Positions 27,104-35,792 of a stretch of DNA of 64,000 nucleotides are shown here, piece after piece. Under the pieces are notes generated by a model. It searched no databases. It saw only the letters and a list, made by a program, of their open reading frames with translations, and was not told where the DNA came from. The position numbers and the translations under genes are program-made. Origin of the DNA: JBFAPK01 sp040676675. GTDB taxonomy: Bacteria > Actinomycetota > Actinomycetes > Mycobacteriales > Micromonosporaceae. The stretch's first letter is position 1. The number at the start of each line of letters is the position of its first letter. Location: the NCBI RefSeq assembly GCF_040676675.1, contig NZ_JBFAPK010000018.1, positions 89,293 to 153,292 of the forward strand, given 5' to 3'.

Positions 27104-27190
27104 ATGACCGTCACACGACCGGACGCCCAGCGTTTCGCCCGTCGCGGACCCGCCGCCGGCGGTCGTACCTCCGCCGGAGGAGATCCGTGA
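27104..27190 (+). CDS. Upstream micro-ORF coupled to the GGDEF-EAL gene
   Basis: A 28-codon frame: ATG at 27104, preceded by GGAAGGGGG, ending in TGA at 27188-27190, which overlaps the GTG start of the next gene (GTGA). The peptide is basic (TVTRPDAQRFARR near its start). It is probably a leader that couples translation of the c-di-GMP enzyme, or an unimportant short reading frame. The next gene also has its own GGAGGAG site inside this ORF. Confidence 0.45.
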   Translation: MTVTRPDAQRFARRGPAAGGRTSAGGDP

Positions 27191-29760
27191 CCTCCGGTCG
27201 GCAGACCGGCGGATCGGTCGACGGGACGGCCGCTTCCGGATCGGCGCGCCGGCAGCCGGTGGTACTCACCGTGGCGGTGCTCGGCCTGGCACTCGCCGCG
27301 ATCCTCGCCGGTCTGGCCCTCCCGACCGTCGCCCTGCCGCCCGACGACCCGCTGCCACCGCTGGCCCGCTTCGGCGCCGCCGCCGGACTCGCCGCGCTGG
27401 CCCACCTCGCCCGGCTCCGCTTCCGGGTCGGCTCCGGCATCGTCAACGTGAGCTGGGGCGAGGCCGCCTTCGTCATCGGGCTCTACCTGGCCCCGGCCGG
27501 CTGGCTGCCGGCGGCCGTCTTCCTCGGCGGCGCCCTCGCCTGGGGGCTGCTCTCGGTCTTCAGCGAGCGACGCGGCGTACTCGACGTGGTCTACAACGCC
27601 GCCCTGCTCACCGTCGCGGTCGCCGTCGCGACCTCCGTCGTGGTGCCGCTCAGCCGGCCGTTCGACGCCGCACCCACGCCCGTGCTCGCGGGCGCGCTGG
27701 TGCTCGGCTCGCTGGCCTACCTGCTCGTGACGGTGGGGCTCACCGCGCTCACGCTGTCGCTGCGGCACGGCCTGCCGCTGGGCCCGCTGCTGCTCCGGAC
27801 CGTACGCGGCAAGCTGCTGATGTTCGTCGGCAACGTGCTCGTGGGCCTGGTCACCGTCACCATGCTCGGCCTCGACCCGCGCTGGCTGCTCCTGCTGCCG
27901 CCCGCGCTCTGGCTGTTGCAGCAGACCTACAGCCACCGGCTGCGCGCCGACGACGAGCGGCGCACCTGGCGGGCCTTCGCCGAGGCGACCCGGGCGCTCA
28001 ACCAGCTCGACGAGCGGAGCGTGGCCACCGCCGGGGTCGGCGGGGCGCGGACGCTCTTCCGCGCGGAGTCCGTCGAGGTCGACGTGGTGCGCCCGGACGG
28101 CCGGCGACGGCGCTACCGGGGCGACGCGACCGGCGAGGTGACCGAGCGGGATCTGCCGCCGCACCCCGAGCCCGCGCCGGAGCCGGACGGTACCGAGAAC
28201 GAGCTGAGCCGCTCCCTGATGGTGGGGGCCGCGCACGTCGGGGAGCTGCGGGTGCGCTTCCCGCGCACCGCCCAGCCGGGCGAGCGGGAGCACGACGCGC
28301 TCTCCGCGTTCGGCGACGCGCTCGGCGCCGCGCTGCACGACGCCGCCACCCACCAGGAACTGCGCATCGTCACGGCCCGCTCGTCGTACGAGGCGGTGCA
28401 CGACCCGCTGACCAACCTGGTCAACCGGGCGGCGATGCTCAGCAAGGGCGACCACGCGCTGCACCAGCTCGGGCACGACCACCCCGTGGCGCTGCTGCTG
28501 CTCGACCTCAACCACTTCAAAGAGGTCAACGACACGCTGGGCCACGCCGCCGGCGACGAGCTGTTACAGATCACCGCGGCCCGGCTCGGGGCGCTGGCCC
28601 GCCCGGACGAGCTGCTCGGCCGGCTCGGCGGCGACGAGTTCGCCCTGCTCATGACGTCCGTACCGGTGCTCGGCGAGTCGGCCGTGCCCGGCGAGCGGCC
28701 ACCGCCGCTGCCGCACGCGCTGCGCCGGGCCCGCGAGATCGTCGACCGGCTCGCCGCCCCCGCCGAGGTGGCCGGCGTCCGGATGTCGGTCGAGGTCTCC
28801 GTCGGCGTGGTGGTCGCGGGTGCCGGCACCGCCGACATGACCGAGCTGCTCCGCCGCGCCGACATCGCGATGTACCAGGCCAAGGAGGGCGGCGGCAGCG
28901 TCGCCGCGTACGACAGCGCCCGGGACGCCGCCAGCACCGACCAGCTCGCGCTCCTCGCCGAACTCCGCGAGGCGCTGGACGCCGACGACCAGCTCGTGCT
29001 GGCGTTGCAGCCCGCGGTCGACCTCGCCACCGGCGCGCCGACCGGGGTCGAGGCACTCATCCGCTGGCACCACCCGCGGCGCGGCTGGCTGACCCCGGCC
29101 GACTTCGTCCGGCCGATCGAGGGAAGCGAGCTGCTCGGCTCCTTCACCCGGTACGTGGTCGACAAGGCGCTCGCGGTGGCCGCCGAGTGGGCGCGGCACG
29201 GCCTCGACGTACCGATCTCGATCAACCTCTCCGCGCGCAGCCTGCTCGACCCGCGCCTGCCGGCCGAGGTCGCGGAGTCCCTGCGCCGGCACCACGTACC
29301 GGCCGACCGGCTGGTACTGGAGATCACCGAGACGGTGGTGATGAGCGAGCTGGAGGTCATCGACGAGGTCCTCGCCGCGCTGCGGTCGCTCGGGGTGCAG
29401 CTCGCCGTCGACGACTTCGGTACCGGCTTCTCGTCGCTGACCTTCCTGACCCGGATCGCCGTCGACGAACTGAAGGTGGACCGCTCGTTCGTGATGCGGA
29501 TGGCGGACTCGCCCGAGGCGGCGGCGATCGTGCGCACCACCGTCGACCTGGGTCGGGAACTCGGCCTGCGGGTGGTGGCCGAGGGGGTGGAGACCGCCGA
29601 CCAGCGCGCCGCGCTCGCCGAGCTGGGCTGTACCGCCGCCCAGGGGTACCACTTCTTCAAGCCGATGCCCTCGGACAAGATCGTCACCGTGCTGAGCGCG
29701 CTGTCGAACTCCGCCCAGAGTGCCCGCATCCTCCCGCTCCGCGCCGACGGCGTCTCGTAG
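27187..29760 (+). CDS. Membrane GGDEF-EAL protein (c-di-GMP synthesis and breakdown)
   Basis: An 857-residue bifunctional candidate. Residues about 20-260 form seven to eight membrane helices (MASE-like sensor), about 270-400 a GAF-like segment, then GGDEF and EAL domains. The cyclase signature GGDEF is at 481-485 and is intact; the inhibitory I-site is RPDE, not RxxD. EAL (622-624) with DDFGTGFSSL is intact, so hydrolysis is also possible. c-di-GMP controls BldD and development in Streptomyces. Codon 460 (28564-28566) is TTA, inside the GGDEF domain, so full-length translation should need the bldA-type tRNA. The GTG at 27187 follows GGAGGAG and overlaps a micro-ORF stop. Confidence 0.92.
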   Translation: MTSGRQTGGSVDGTAASGSARRQPVVLTVAVLGLALAAILAGLALPTVALPPDDPLPPLARFGAAAGLAALAHLARLRFRVGSGIVNVSWGEAAFVIGLYLAPAGWLPAAVFLGGALAWGLLSVFSERRGVLDVVYNAALLTVAVAVATSVVVPLSRPFDAAPTPVLAGALVLGSLAYLLVTVGLTALTLSLRHGLPLGPLLLRTVRGKLLMFVGNVLVGLVTVTMLGLDPRWLLLLPPALWLLQQTYSHRLRADDERRTWRAFAEATRALNQLDERSVATAGVGGARTLFRAESVEVDVVRPDGRRRRYRGDATGEVTERDLPPHPEPAPEPDGTENELSRSLMVGAAHVGELRVRFPRTAQPGEREHDALSAFGDALGAALHDAATHQELRIVTARSSYEAVHDPLTNLVNRAAMLSKGDHALHQLGHDHPVALLLLDLNHFKEVNDTLGHAAGDELLQITAARLGALARPDELLGRLGGDEFALLMTSVPVLGESAVPGERPPPLPHALRRAREIVDRLAAPAEVAGVRMSVEVSVGVVVAGAGTADMTELLRRADIAMYQAKEGGGSVAAYDSARDAASTDQLALLAELREALDADDQLVLALQPAVDLATGAPTGVEALIRWHHPRRGWLTPADFVRPIEGSELLGSFTRYVVDKALAVAAEWARHGLDVPISINLSARSLLDPRLPAEVAESLRRHHVPADRLVLEITETVVMSELEVIDEVLAALRSLGVQLAVDDFGTGFSSLTFLTRIAVDELKVDRSFVMRMADSPEAAAIVRTTVDLGRELGLRVVAEGVETADQRAALAELGCTAAQGYHFFKPMPSDKIVTVLSALSNSAQSARILPLRADGVS

Positions 29761-29957
29761 GCTCCGCACCCAATTTCACCGCGCCTGAGAAGTCCTCTTT
29801 GCCAATCTTTGGTGGGGATATCGGGCTGAAAAATCGGCGCCGCTTCACAGCGGATATCGAGTAGGGTGGTTCCGCCCGCCATCGCCTCTGCTGGTCTGCA
29901 CCGACCCTAAATTCAGCGTGTATCCGGTGGCGTCCGAATACGGGGGAGTGGTTAACG

Positions 29958-31976
29958 ATGAATGAATTAAGTCGCCCGAGAAAATGGATGCATCGCCGTC
30001 CGGTGTCCGCCGTCGTCGTGTTGCTGGCGTCCGGGATCGCGACCGCCGTTCTTCCCGGCGCGTCCGCCCGGGCGTCGCTCGACGGCAGGGTGGACGACCC
30101 GGTCGTCGCGGTGTCGTCGATGTCGGACACGCTGCAGATGTTCGCCACCGGCGACGACGGCTCGCTGCACCAGAAGTCGTTCGTCGATGGCATCTGGTCG
30201 GGATGGGAGGACCTGGGTGGGGATTTGACCTCCGCACCCGCGACCGCCTCTCCGGCCGAGGACCGACTGGACGTCTTCGCCCGGAGCAAGAATTTCACCC
30301 TTGTACAACGCACCTATTCCGGGGGCGTCTGGTCCAACTGGGTCGACCTGGGCGGATCGCTGACGTCCGCACCCACGGTCGTCTCCACCGGGGCGGGACG
30401 CCTCGACGTTTTCGCCCGCGGCGCGGGCAACGGTCTGATCCAACGGAGCTATTCGGGCGGGACCTGGTCGACCTGGGTGAACCTCGGCGGAGATCTCGCC
30501 TCCGCCCCGTCGGTCACCTCGTCGGCGGTCGGTCGTCTCGACGTACTCGCCCGAGGCGCGGACGACAGCCTGCTCTACCGCGCCCACGCGAACAACGCCT
30601 GGTCCGGGTGGACGTCGCTGTCCGGCCCCGTGACGTCGGCGCCGTCGGCGGTATCGAACGGGGTGGGACGGATCGACGTGGTCGCCCAGGGCCCGGGCAA
30701 CGTGCTGCGACACCGGTACCTCTCCGGAGCCTGGTCGAACTGGTCGTCGCTCGCCATCGACGTCACGTCGGCCCCGACGGCGCGCACCAAGGGACCTGGC
30801 CTGCTGACCATCTGGGCCCTGAACGGTGACGGAAACCTGTACCAGTACGACAAGAGCCTCACTGCGAAGCCGAGGGTCGGTCTCTTCGCACAGTTCTCCC
30901 CGCAGGTTCCGAAGCTGGCGACCAGTCGAACCGTCGCGCGGCAACAGCGCTCGAAGGGCGAGAGCAGCGGTCCGATCGACTACGCGTACGTCTCCGAGGG
31001 GCGGCTGGTCCAGGGGTACCAGAGCGATCCCTTCAACCCGCTCACTGTCCAGTGGCGGGAAGCGACCCTCGAAGCGAGGTTCGCCCGTACGCCGGAACTC
31101 GGCCAGGGTGACGATGACGCGGTCCGGCTCGCCGCCCTCGACACCGACGGCGACGTGCGGTTCGGGACGAGGTCCGCGCAGAACCCGTTGAACTGGCAGT
31201 GGGACGACGCGGGCGGCTGGGCGAGTTCGACGAGCACCGGTCGGCTGCCCGACGGGCGCCTCGTGCTGTTCGCCGTCGACAGGTTCGGCCAGCTGTGGCA
31301 CAAGCGCCAGGCGTCCTCCGGCGGGCCGTACCTGTCCTGGCAACGCCTCGACGGCATCCGGCTCGTGGCCAGCCCGAAGGCGATGACCGCGCTGCTGGAC
31401 CTGCAGTTGTTCGCGACGGGTACCGACGGTCGGCTGCAGACCGCCAGCTACTCGGGTGGCGGTCTTCTCTCCGGGTGGACGGCGCTGAGCGAGCCCGGGC
31501 AGCTGGTCGGCGAGCCCTCCGTCATGGTGCTTCCCGGCTACCACTTCCGGGTCGTCGGTCGCGCTCCGGACGGCACCGTACTGACCAAGAAGCAGGATTA
31601 CCTCGGGGCGTACCCGGCGGAGTGGACGGCCGTCGGCGGATTCGTCGCGGCCGGGCAACCCGCGGCGGTACTGAGCTGGGCGGGCTTCACCGTGTTCCTC
31701 GCCCGGGGCGCCGACGGCCAGATCTACAAGTCGGTCGAGACGGTTCCGGCGTCGGGGCAGTGGCGCCCGTGGGAGCCGGCGAGCGAGGGAATCCTGTCCG
31801 CGACCGATCCGACCGGATTCGCGATCACCGAGCGGAGCGGTGAGTACGCGGCGTACGTCTTCCGTACCAGCGAGGACCGGTCCTTCCTGTTCATCGAGTC
31901 GCCGCAGCTGCGCGCATCCGCCCGGCAGGGCGGGCCGGTCTTCACCGGCAACCCGCTGCCCGCCCCGCCTCAGTAA
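29958..31976 (+). CDS. Secreted beta-propeller lectin-like protein, TTA codon 4
   Basis: A 672-residue protein with a Sec signal (MHRRPVSAVVVLLASGIATAVLPGASARA). Residues about 50-270 hold five repeats of 43-45 residues, consensus GRLDVFARG-x4-L-x2-R-x-YSGG-x-WS-x-W-x2-LGG-x-L-x-SAP. This is the pattern of PLL-type bacterial lectins that fold as beta-propellers; the second half has more divergent repeats. It probably binds glycans outside the cell. The fourth codon (29967-29969) is TTA, a classical place for bldA control. Upstream 29761-29957 is AT-richer than the rest and likely holds the promoter. Confidence 0.8.
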   Translation: MNELSRPRKWMHRRPVSAVVVLLASGIATAVLPGASARASLDGRVDDPVVAVSSMSDTLQMFATGDDGSLHQKSFVDGIWSGWEDLGGDLTSAPATASPAEDRLDVFARSKNFTLVQRTYSGGVWSNWVDLGGSLTSAPTVVSTGAGRLDVFARGAGNGLIQRSYSGGTWSTWVNLGGDLASAPSVTSSAVGRLDVLARGADDSLLYRAHANNAWSGWTSLSGPVTSAPSAVSNGVGRIDVVAQGPGNVLRHRYLSGAWSNWSSLAIDVTSAPTARTKGPGLLTIWALNGDGNLYQYDKSLTAKPRVGLFAQFSPQVPKLATSRTVARQQRSKGESSGPIDYAYVSEGRLVQGYQSDPFNPLTVQWREATLEARFARTPELGQGDDDAVRLAALDTDGDVRFGTRSAQNPLNWQWDDAGGWASSTSTGRLPDGRLVLFAVDRFGQLWHKRQASSGGPYLSWQRLDGIRLVASPKAMTALLDLQLFATGTDGRLQTASYSGGGLLSGWTALSEPGQLVGEPSVMVLPGYHFRVVGRAPDGTVLTKKQDYLGAYPAEWTAVGGFVAAGQPAAVLSWAGFTVFLARGADGQIYKSVETVPASGQWRPWEPASEGILSATDPTGFAITERSGEYAAYVFRTSEDRSFLFIESPQLRASARQGGPVFTGNPLPAPPQ

Positions 31977-31988
31977 CGCGGCGGAGGA

Positions 31989-32059
31989 TCCGCGCAAATA
32001 CAGAGAATGAGGCCGTTCGGCGGCGCCGGATAGGCACTCTTTCTCTGTATTTGCGCGGA
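31989..32059. repeat. Inverted repeat, family B copy 2
   Basis: Arms 31989-32007 and 32041-32059 pair perfectly over 19 bp, then three more pairs follow a mismatch. The arm core is CCGCGCAAATACAGAGAA. Compared with copy 1 (9464-9532) two stem pairs changed together (G-C to A-T and C-G to A-T). The loop is unrelated to that of copy 1. It lies between the convergent lectin and tryptophanase genes. Confidence 0.88.
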
Positions 32060-32085
32060 CCATGGCGGCGCGGGTCCTGCTGGGG

Positions 32086-33531
32086 CTAGGCCCTCGCGGC
32101 CGGCTCGGGGAAGGAGACGGGCGGGGCGGGGGCCGACGCGGGCTGGGCCCAGCGCATCCGGGCGGTGAAGTGGCGCAGTACGGGCGGCTCGTACTCGAAC
32201 TCGACGCCGCGCAGCTGGTCGATCCGGTTCGCCACGGAGATCAACGACTCGGCCACGTAGTCCATGTGGTTGTTCGTGTAGACCCGTCGCGGGATGGCCA
32301 GGCGCAGTAGCTCCAGTGGCGAGTGTTCCTGCTGGCCGGTGTGCGGGTCGCGGCCGTGCAGGAAGGATCCGATCTCGACGGCGCGCACCCCGGACTCCAG
32401 GTACAGGGCGCAGGCCAGCGCGTGGCCGGGGAACTGGTGCGGCGGGATGTGCGGGGCGAGGGCGCCCGCGTCGACGTAGACCGCGTGCCCGCCGGTGGGC
32501 TGCTGGATCGGTACGCCGCCGGCGGCCAGCCGATCGCCGAGGTAGCGGACCTGGGCGATGCGCGCGTCGAGGTGCTCCTGCGCCATCCCCTCCTCCAGGC
32601 CGATCGCCATCGCCTCCAGGTCGCGCCCGGCGAGCCCGCCGTAGGTGACGAACCCCTCCATCGCGATGCAGCGGGCCTGGACGGCCCGGTACAGCTCGCC
32701 GTCGGCCCGGAAGCAGCAGAGCCCGCCGATGTTGACCAGGCCGTCCTTCTTGTTGGACATCAGGAAGATGTCGGCGAGGCCGAACATCTCCCGGACGATC
32801 TCCGGGATGCTCCGGTTGCGGTACCCGGGCTCGCGCTGCTGGATGAACCAGGCGTTCTCGGCGAACCGGGCGGCGTCGATGATCATCGGTACGCCGTACC
32901 GCTGGGCGATGCCGGACACGGCCGCCAGGTTCGCCATCGAGACCGGCTGCCCGCCCACGCTGTTGCAGGTGATGGTGGCGATGATGCCGGCCACGTTCTC
33001 GGGCCCGTGCGCCCGGATGGTCGGCTCCAGCGTGGCCAGGTCGAAGTTGCCCTTCCAAGCGTCGTACCGGGCGGTGTCGGTGGCCGCCGGGGTCAGCACG
33101 TTCACCGCCCGCGCCCCGGCCAGTTCCGCGTGCGCCTTCGTGGTGTCGAAGTGGTAGTTCGAGATCAGCACCGGGCGCGGGCCGCGCACCCGCCGGACCA
33201 GCTCCGGGAAGAGGATCTGCTCCGACCCGCGTCCCTGGTGGGTGGGGATGGTGTGCGGGTAGCCGAAGACCCGCCGTACCGTCTCCGCCAGCCGCTCGTA
33301 GCTGCGGCTGCCCGCGTACCCCTCGTCGCCGGTCATCAGGCCGGCCCACTGGCGGTCGCTCATCGCCCCCGTGCCGCTGTCGGTCAGCAGGTCGACGTAG
33401 ACGTCCGCGCTGCGCAGTCCGAACGGGTTCCAGCCCGCGGCGGCCAGGGCCGCGCGCCGCTGGGCCGCGTCGATGAGCCGGATCGGTTCCACCATCTTGA
33501 TCCGGTACGGCTCGGGCATGAGCTTGGTCAT
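32086..33531 (-). CDS. tnaA: Tryptophanase (tryptophan indole-lyase)
   Basis: A 481-residue PLP lyase that splits tryptophan to indole, pyruvate and ammonia. The PLP lysine is K262 in MSNKKDGLVNIGG. Against the sister family tyrosine phenol-lyase, three positions speak for tryptophan: Asp129 in YHFDTTKAH (Thr in the phenol-lyase), Ile387 in AVEIGSF where that enzyme has its substrate Arg (R381), and His454 in VLRHFTAR (Phe there). It is the last gene of a leftward operon: conservon genes, then a flavin monooxygenase, then this gene 40 bp further on. The ATG at 33531 follows GGGAG. Tryptophanases are not usual in this group, so the gene may be acquired. Confidence 0.9.
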   Translation of the reverse strand: MTKLMPEPYRIKMVEPIRLIDAAQRRAALAAAGWNPFGLRSADVYVDLLTDSGTGAMSDRQWAGLMTGDEGYAGSRSYERLAETVRRVFGYPHTIPTHQGRGSEQILFPELVRRVRGPRPVLISNYHFDTTKAHAELAGARAVNVLTPAATDTARYDAWKGNFDLATLEPTIRAHGPENVAGIIATITCNSVGGQPVSMANLAAVSGIAQRYGVPMIIDAARFAENAWFIQQREPGYRNRSIPEIVREMFGLADIFLMSNKKDGLVNIGGLCCFRADGELYRAVQARCIAMEGFVTYGGLAGRDLEAMAIGLEEGMAQEHLDARIAQVRYLGDRLAAGGVPIQQPTGGHAVYVDAGALAPHIPPHQFPGHALACALYLESGVRAVEIGSFLHGRDPHTGQQEHSPLELLRLAIPRRVYTNNHMDYVAESLISVANRIDQLRGVEFEYEPPVLRHFTARMRWAQPASAPAPPVSFPEPAARA

Positions 33532-33571
33532 CCAGCTGCTCCCATTTCGACAGGGGCGGTGCGGGCGCGCG

Positions 33572-34810
33572 TCAGGCGCCCACCGAGGCGAGGTAGCTGC
33601 CGGCCCGGTGTGGATCCAGGAACCAGTGCTGGAAGTCCGCCGGGTCGGAGAATCCGTTCGCGAAGCGCCGCGCGACCTGCTCGTTCTGGGCGGCGGCGCT
33701 GAGGATGCGCTGTACGTGCGCCGGCAGCGGCCGGAGCATGAGGTTGGTCCAGGCGGTGACCGGCTCGCCGACCCGGGCCCAGAACTGCTCGAACGTCTGC
33801 TCCATCCAGGCGCGGTCGAACGGCTGGTCGCCGCGGGCCAGGATGGCGCCGAGGTAGGCGGCGGCGCACTTCGCCGCCGTGTTGCTGCCCTGCCCGGTGA
33901 TCGGGTCGTTCGAGACCACCACGTCCGCCATGCCGAACACCAGCCCGCCGGACGGGAGGACGGCGGCCGGCCGCCGTACCGTCGGGGTGTAGCGACCGGA
34001 GAGGGTGGCGCGGGCGTCGGTCAGCTCGACCTCGGCGCAGCGGTCGTAGATCCACGGCGTGTACTGCCGGATCAGGTCGACGGTCAGCTTCAGGTGCTCG
34101 GCCGGGTCGAGCCGTTCCTTCCACAGGTCCAGCGGCGTGTCCGGTACCGCCTCCCAGAAGAGGATGTCGCAGTCGCCCGTGCGGGTCAGGGCGGGGATGA
34201 CGAAGAGCTCGCCCAACCCCGGCACCACGTTGATCTCGACCTTTCGCCCCTGGTACGCGGGGTCGCGCCGCATGCCGTGCACGTACGCCACCGCCAGGCC
34301 CCGCTGCGGGGCGGTGAAGGTGGACCGGACGGGATCGCGGTCGAAGACGCTGACCAGTTCGGCCTTGCCGGCCGCCACGATGGTCAGGTCGTAGCGGCCC
34401 AGCCGGGTCAGCCCGTCCAGGTCCCCGGTGGTCACGCCCTGGTAGTGGACGGTGCCGCCGCGGTCCTCGAAGAGCTCCAGCCAGGCGGCCATCTTGATCC
34501 GCTGGTCGGTGCTCGACGCCGGCTCGTCCAGCCGCCCCAGCGCGCTGAGCACCCGCTCGCCGGGCGGGGCGGAGACCGAGAGGTGGACCGCCTCGATCGG
34601 TGGGACCTGCTCCTCCCACAGCTGCAGGCCGTACGCCCGCTCCGTCCGCAGCGCCTGCCCGAACATCGCCTGGGTGCTCATCACCCAGCCGTTGCGGATC
34701 TCATCGGGGGTACGCGCCGACATGATTGTCACGTCGTACCCCTCGGCGAGCAGGCACAGCCCGAGCTGGAGACCGGACTGCCCGGCGCCGACGATGAGAA
34801 CCCTGCGCAT
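33572..34810 (-). CDS. Styrene/indole monooxygenase-like flavoprotein (StyA type)
   Basis: A 412-residue FAD monooxygenase of group E. The FAD Rossmann motif VLIVGAGQSGLQLGLCLLAEG is N-terminal, then RYDLTIVAAGKAELVSVF and the C-terminal FAD signature GMADVVVSNDPITGQGSNTAAK near residue 290, all as in StyA. Such enzymes take reduced FAD from a separate reductase and epoxidise styrene or indole; indole gives an epoxide that turns to indoxyl and indigo. No reductase (StyB) gene is seen nearby. It stands between the conservon GTPase and tryptophanase, so indole is the likely substrate. Confidence 0.85.
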   Translation of the reverse strand: MRRVLIVGAGQSGLQLGLCLLAEGYDVTIMSARTPDEIRNGWVMSTQAMFGQALRTERAYGLQLWEEQVPPIEAVHLSVSAPPGERVLSALGRLDEPASSTDQRIKMAAWLELFEDRGGTVHYQGVTTGDLDGLTRLGRYDLTIVAAGKAELVSVFDRDPVRSTFTAPQRGLAVAYVHGMRRDPAYQGRKVEINVVPGLGELFVIPALTRTGDCDILFWEAVPDTPLDLWKERLDPAEHLKLTVDLIRQYTPWIYDRCAEVELTDARATLSGRYTPTVRRPAAVLPSGGLVFGMADVVVSNDPITGQGSNTAAKCAAAYLGAILARGDQPFDRAWMEQTFEQFWARVGEPVTAWTNLMLRPLPAHVQRILSAAAQNEQVARRFANGFSDPADFQHWFLDPHRAGSYLASVGA

Positions 34811-34834
34811 CCGTCCGTACCTCTCCGCGATCCG

Positions 34835-35440
34835 CTATCGCACCGTGACCGGGCCGGCCGCGGCGCTGGTGCGCTCCATGGCGTGCACCACCACCGCGAG
34901 CAGCGCCTGGGCCACCGAGGCCCGGTCCCGCGCGTCGCAGGTGATCAGCGGCACGTTGGGGGAGAGCGCGAGCGCCTGCCGTACGTCGTCCAGGTGGTGC
35001 GTCTGTACCCCGTCGAACAGGTTGATGGCGACCACGAACGGCAGGTCGCTGTCCTGCTCGAAGTAGTTCACGGCGGCGAAGGAGGCGGCCAGCCGCCGGG
35101 TGTCGGCGAGTACGAGCGCACCGCTGGCGCCCCGGCAGATGTCGTCCCACATCGGCCAGAACCGGGCCTGTCCGGGCGTACCGAAGAGGTAGAGCACCAG
35201 GTCCCGGTCGATGGTCAGCCGCCCGAAGTCCATCGCGACGGTCGTGGTGACCTTGTCCATCCCCGGGTCGAGCGGATCGACGCTCTCGCTCGCGGCGGTC
35301 ATCCACGCCTCGGTGTTGATCGGCGGGATCTCCGAGATCGCCCCGACACAGGTGGTCTTGCCAACCCCGAAACCGCCGGCGATGACGATCTTCGCCGAGG
35401 TCAGCATCGGGTTATCGGGTGCGTTGGCGTAGGCCGTCAC
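34835..35440 (-). CDS. cvnD: Conservon GTPase (CvnD-like)
   Basis: A 201-residue Ras-like GTP-binding protein. P-loop VIAGGFGVGKTT (about residues 19-30) begins the protein; switch II/G3 is seen as VAMDFGRLTI with DFG, and G4 as FVVAINLFDG. In Streptomyces conservons this protein is the presumed G protein coupled to the CvnA-CvnB-CvnC membrane complex. The GTG at 35440 lies inside the preceding DUF742 gene (29-bp overlap), so translation is coupled. It is 24 bp before the monooxygenase gene. Confidence 0.9.
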   Translation of the reverse strand: MTAYANAPDNPMLTSAKIVIAGGFGVGKTTCVGAISEIPPINTEAWMTAASESVDPLDPGMDKVTTTVAMDFGRLTIDRDLVLYLFGTPGQARFWPMWDDICRGASGALVLADTRRLAASFAAVNYFEQDSDLPFVVAINLFDGVQTHHLDDVRQALALSPNVPLITCDARDRASVAQALLAVVVHAMERTSAAAGPVTVR

Positions 35441-35768
35441 GGAGTTTCTCCAGGAGCCGGAAGTCGAACGGAGAGCTGTAGGTTTCCGCGTGGACCAGCA
35501 GGTGGTTCGAGGCGGCGAGGTCGTCCACCACCACCCGGGTCACGCCGAGCGAGATCCCCGACATGGCGGAGAGCTCGGCCACGGACTTGGTCTCGGCGGC
35601 GCACTCGTAGAGCGAACGCGCCTCGGGCAGCAGGGTGGCGGCGAACCGCGCGTCGTAGTACGGCACCGAGACCAGCGTGTGCACCAGCAGCGGCTGGCGG
35701 GTCCGGGTCCGGCCCCTGGTCAGCACGTACGGCCGTACCTTCCAATGTGTTGCGGCCACCGCTGACAC
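35412..35768 (-). CDS. cvnC: DUF742 protein (CvnC-like)
   Basis: A 118-residue protein matching DUF742: VRPYVLTRGRTRTRQPLLVHTLVSV in the N-terminal half and LSAMSGISLGVTRVVVDDLAASNHLLV, a winged-helix-like segment, in the second. The tail FDFRLLEKLRDGLRQ is usual. The GTG start is at 35768. It ends in TAA inside cvnD. DUF742 proteins are conservon partners of unknown biochemical role. Confidence 0.9.
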   Translation of the reverse strand: MSAVAATHWKVRPYVLTRGRTRTRQPLLVHTLVSVPYYDARFAATLLPEARSLYECAAETKSVAELSAMSGISLGVTRVVVDDLAASNHLLVHAETYSSPFDFRLLEKLRDGLRQRTR

Positions 35769-35792
35769 TCCCTGTTCTGACCGTTGTGATGG

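Noticed and set aside
32086..33531. Tyrosine phenol-lyase
   Set aside because: Active-site positions Asp129, Ile387 and His454 match tryptophanase, and the phenol-lyase Arg is missing.
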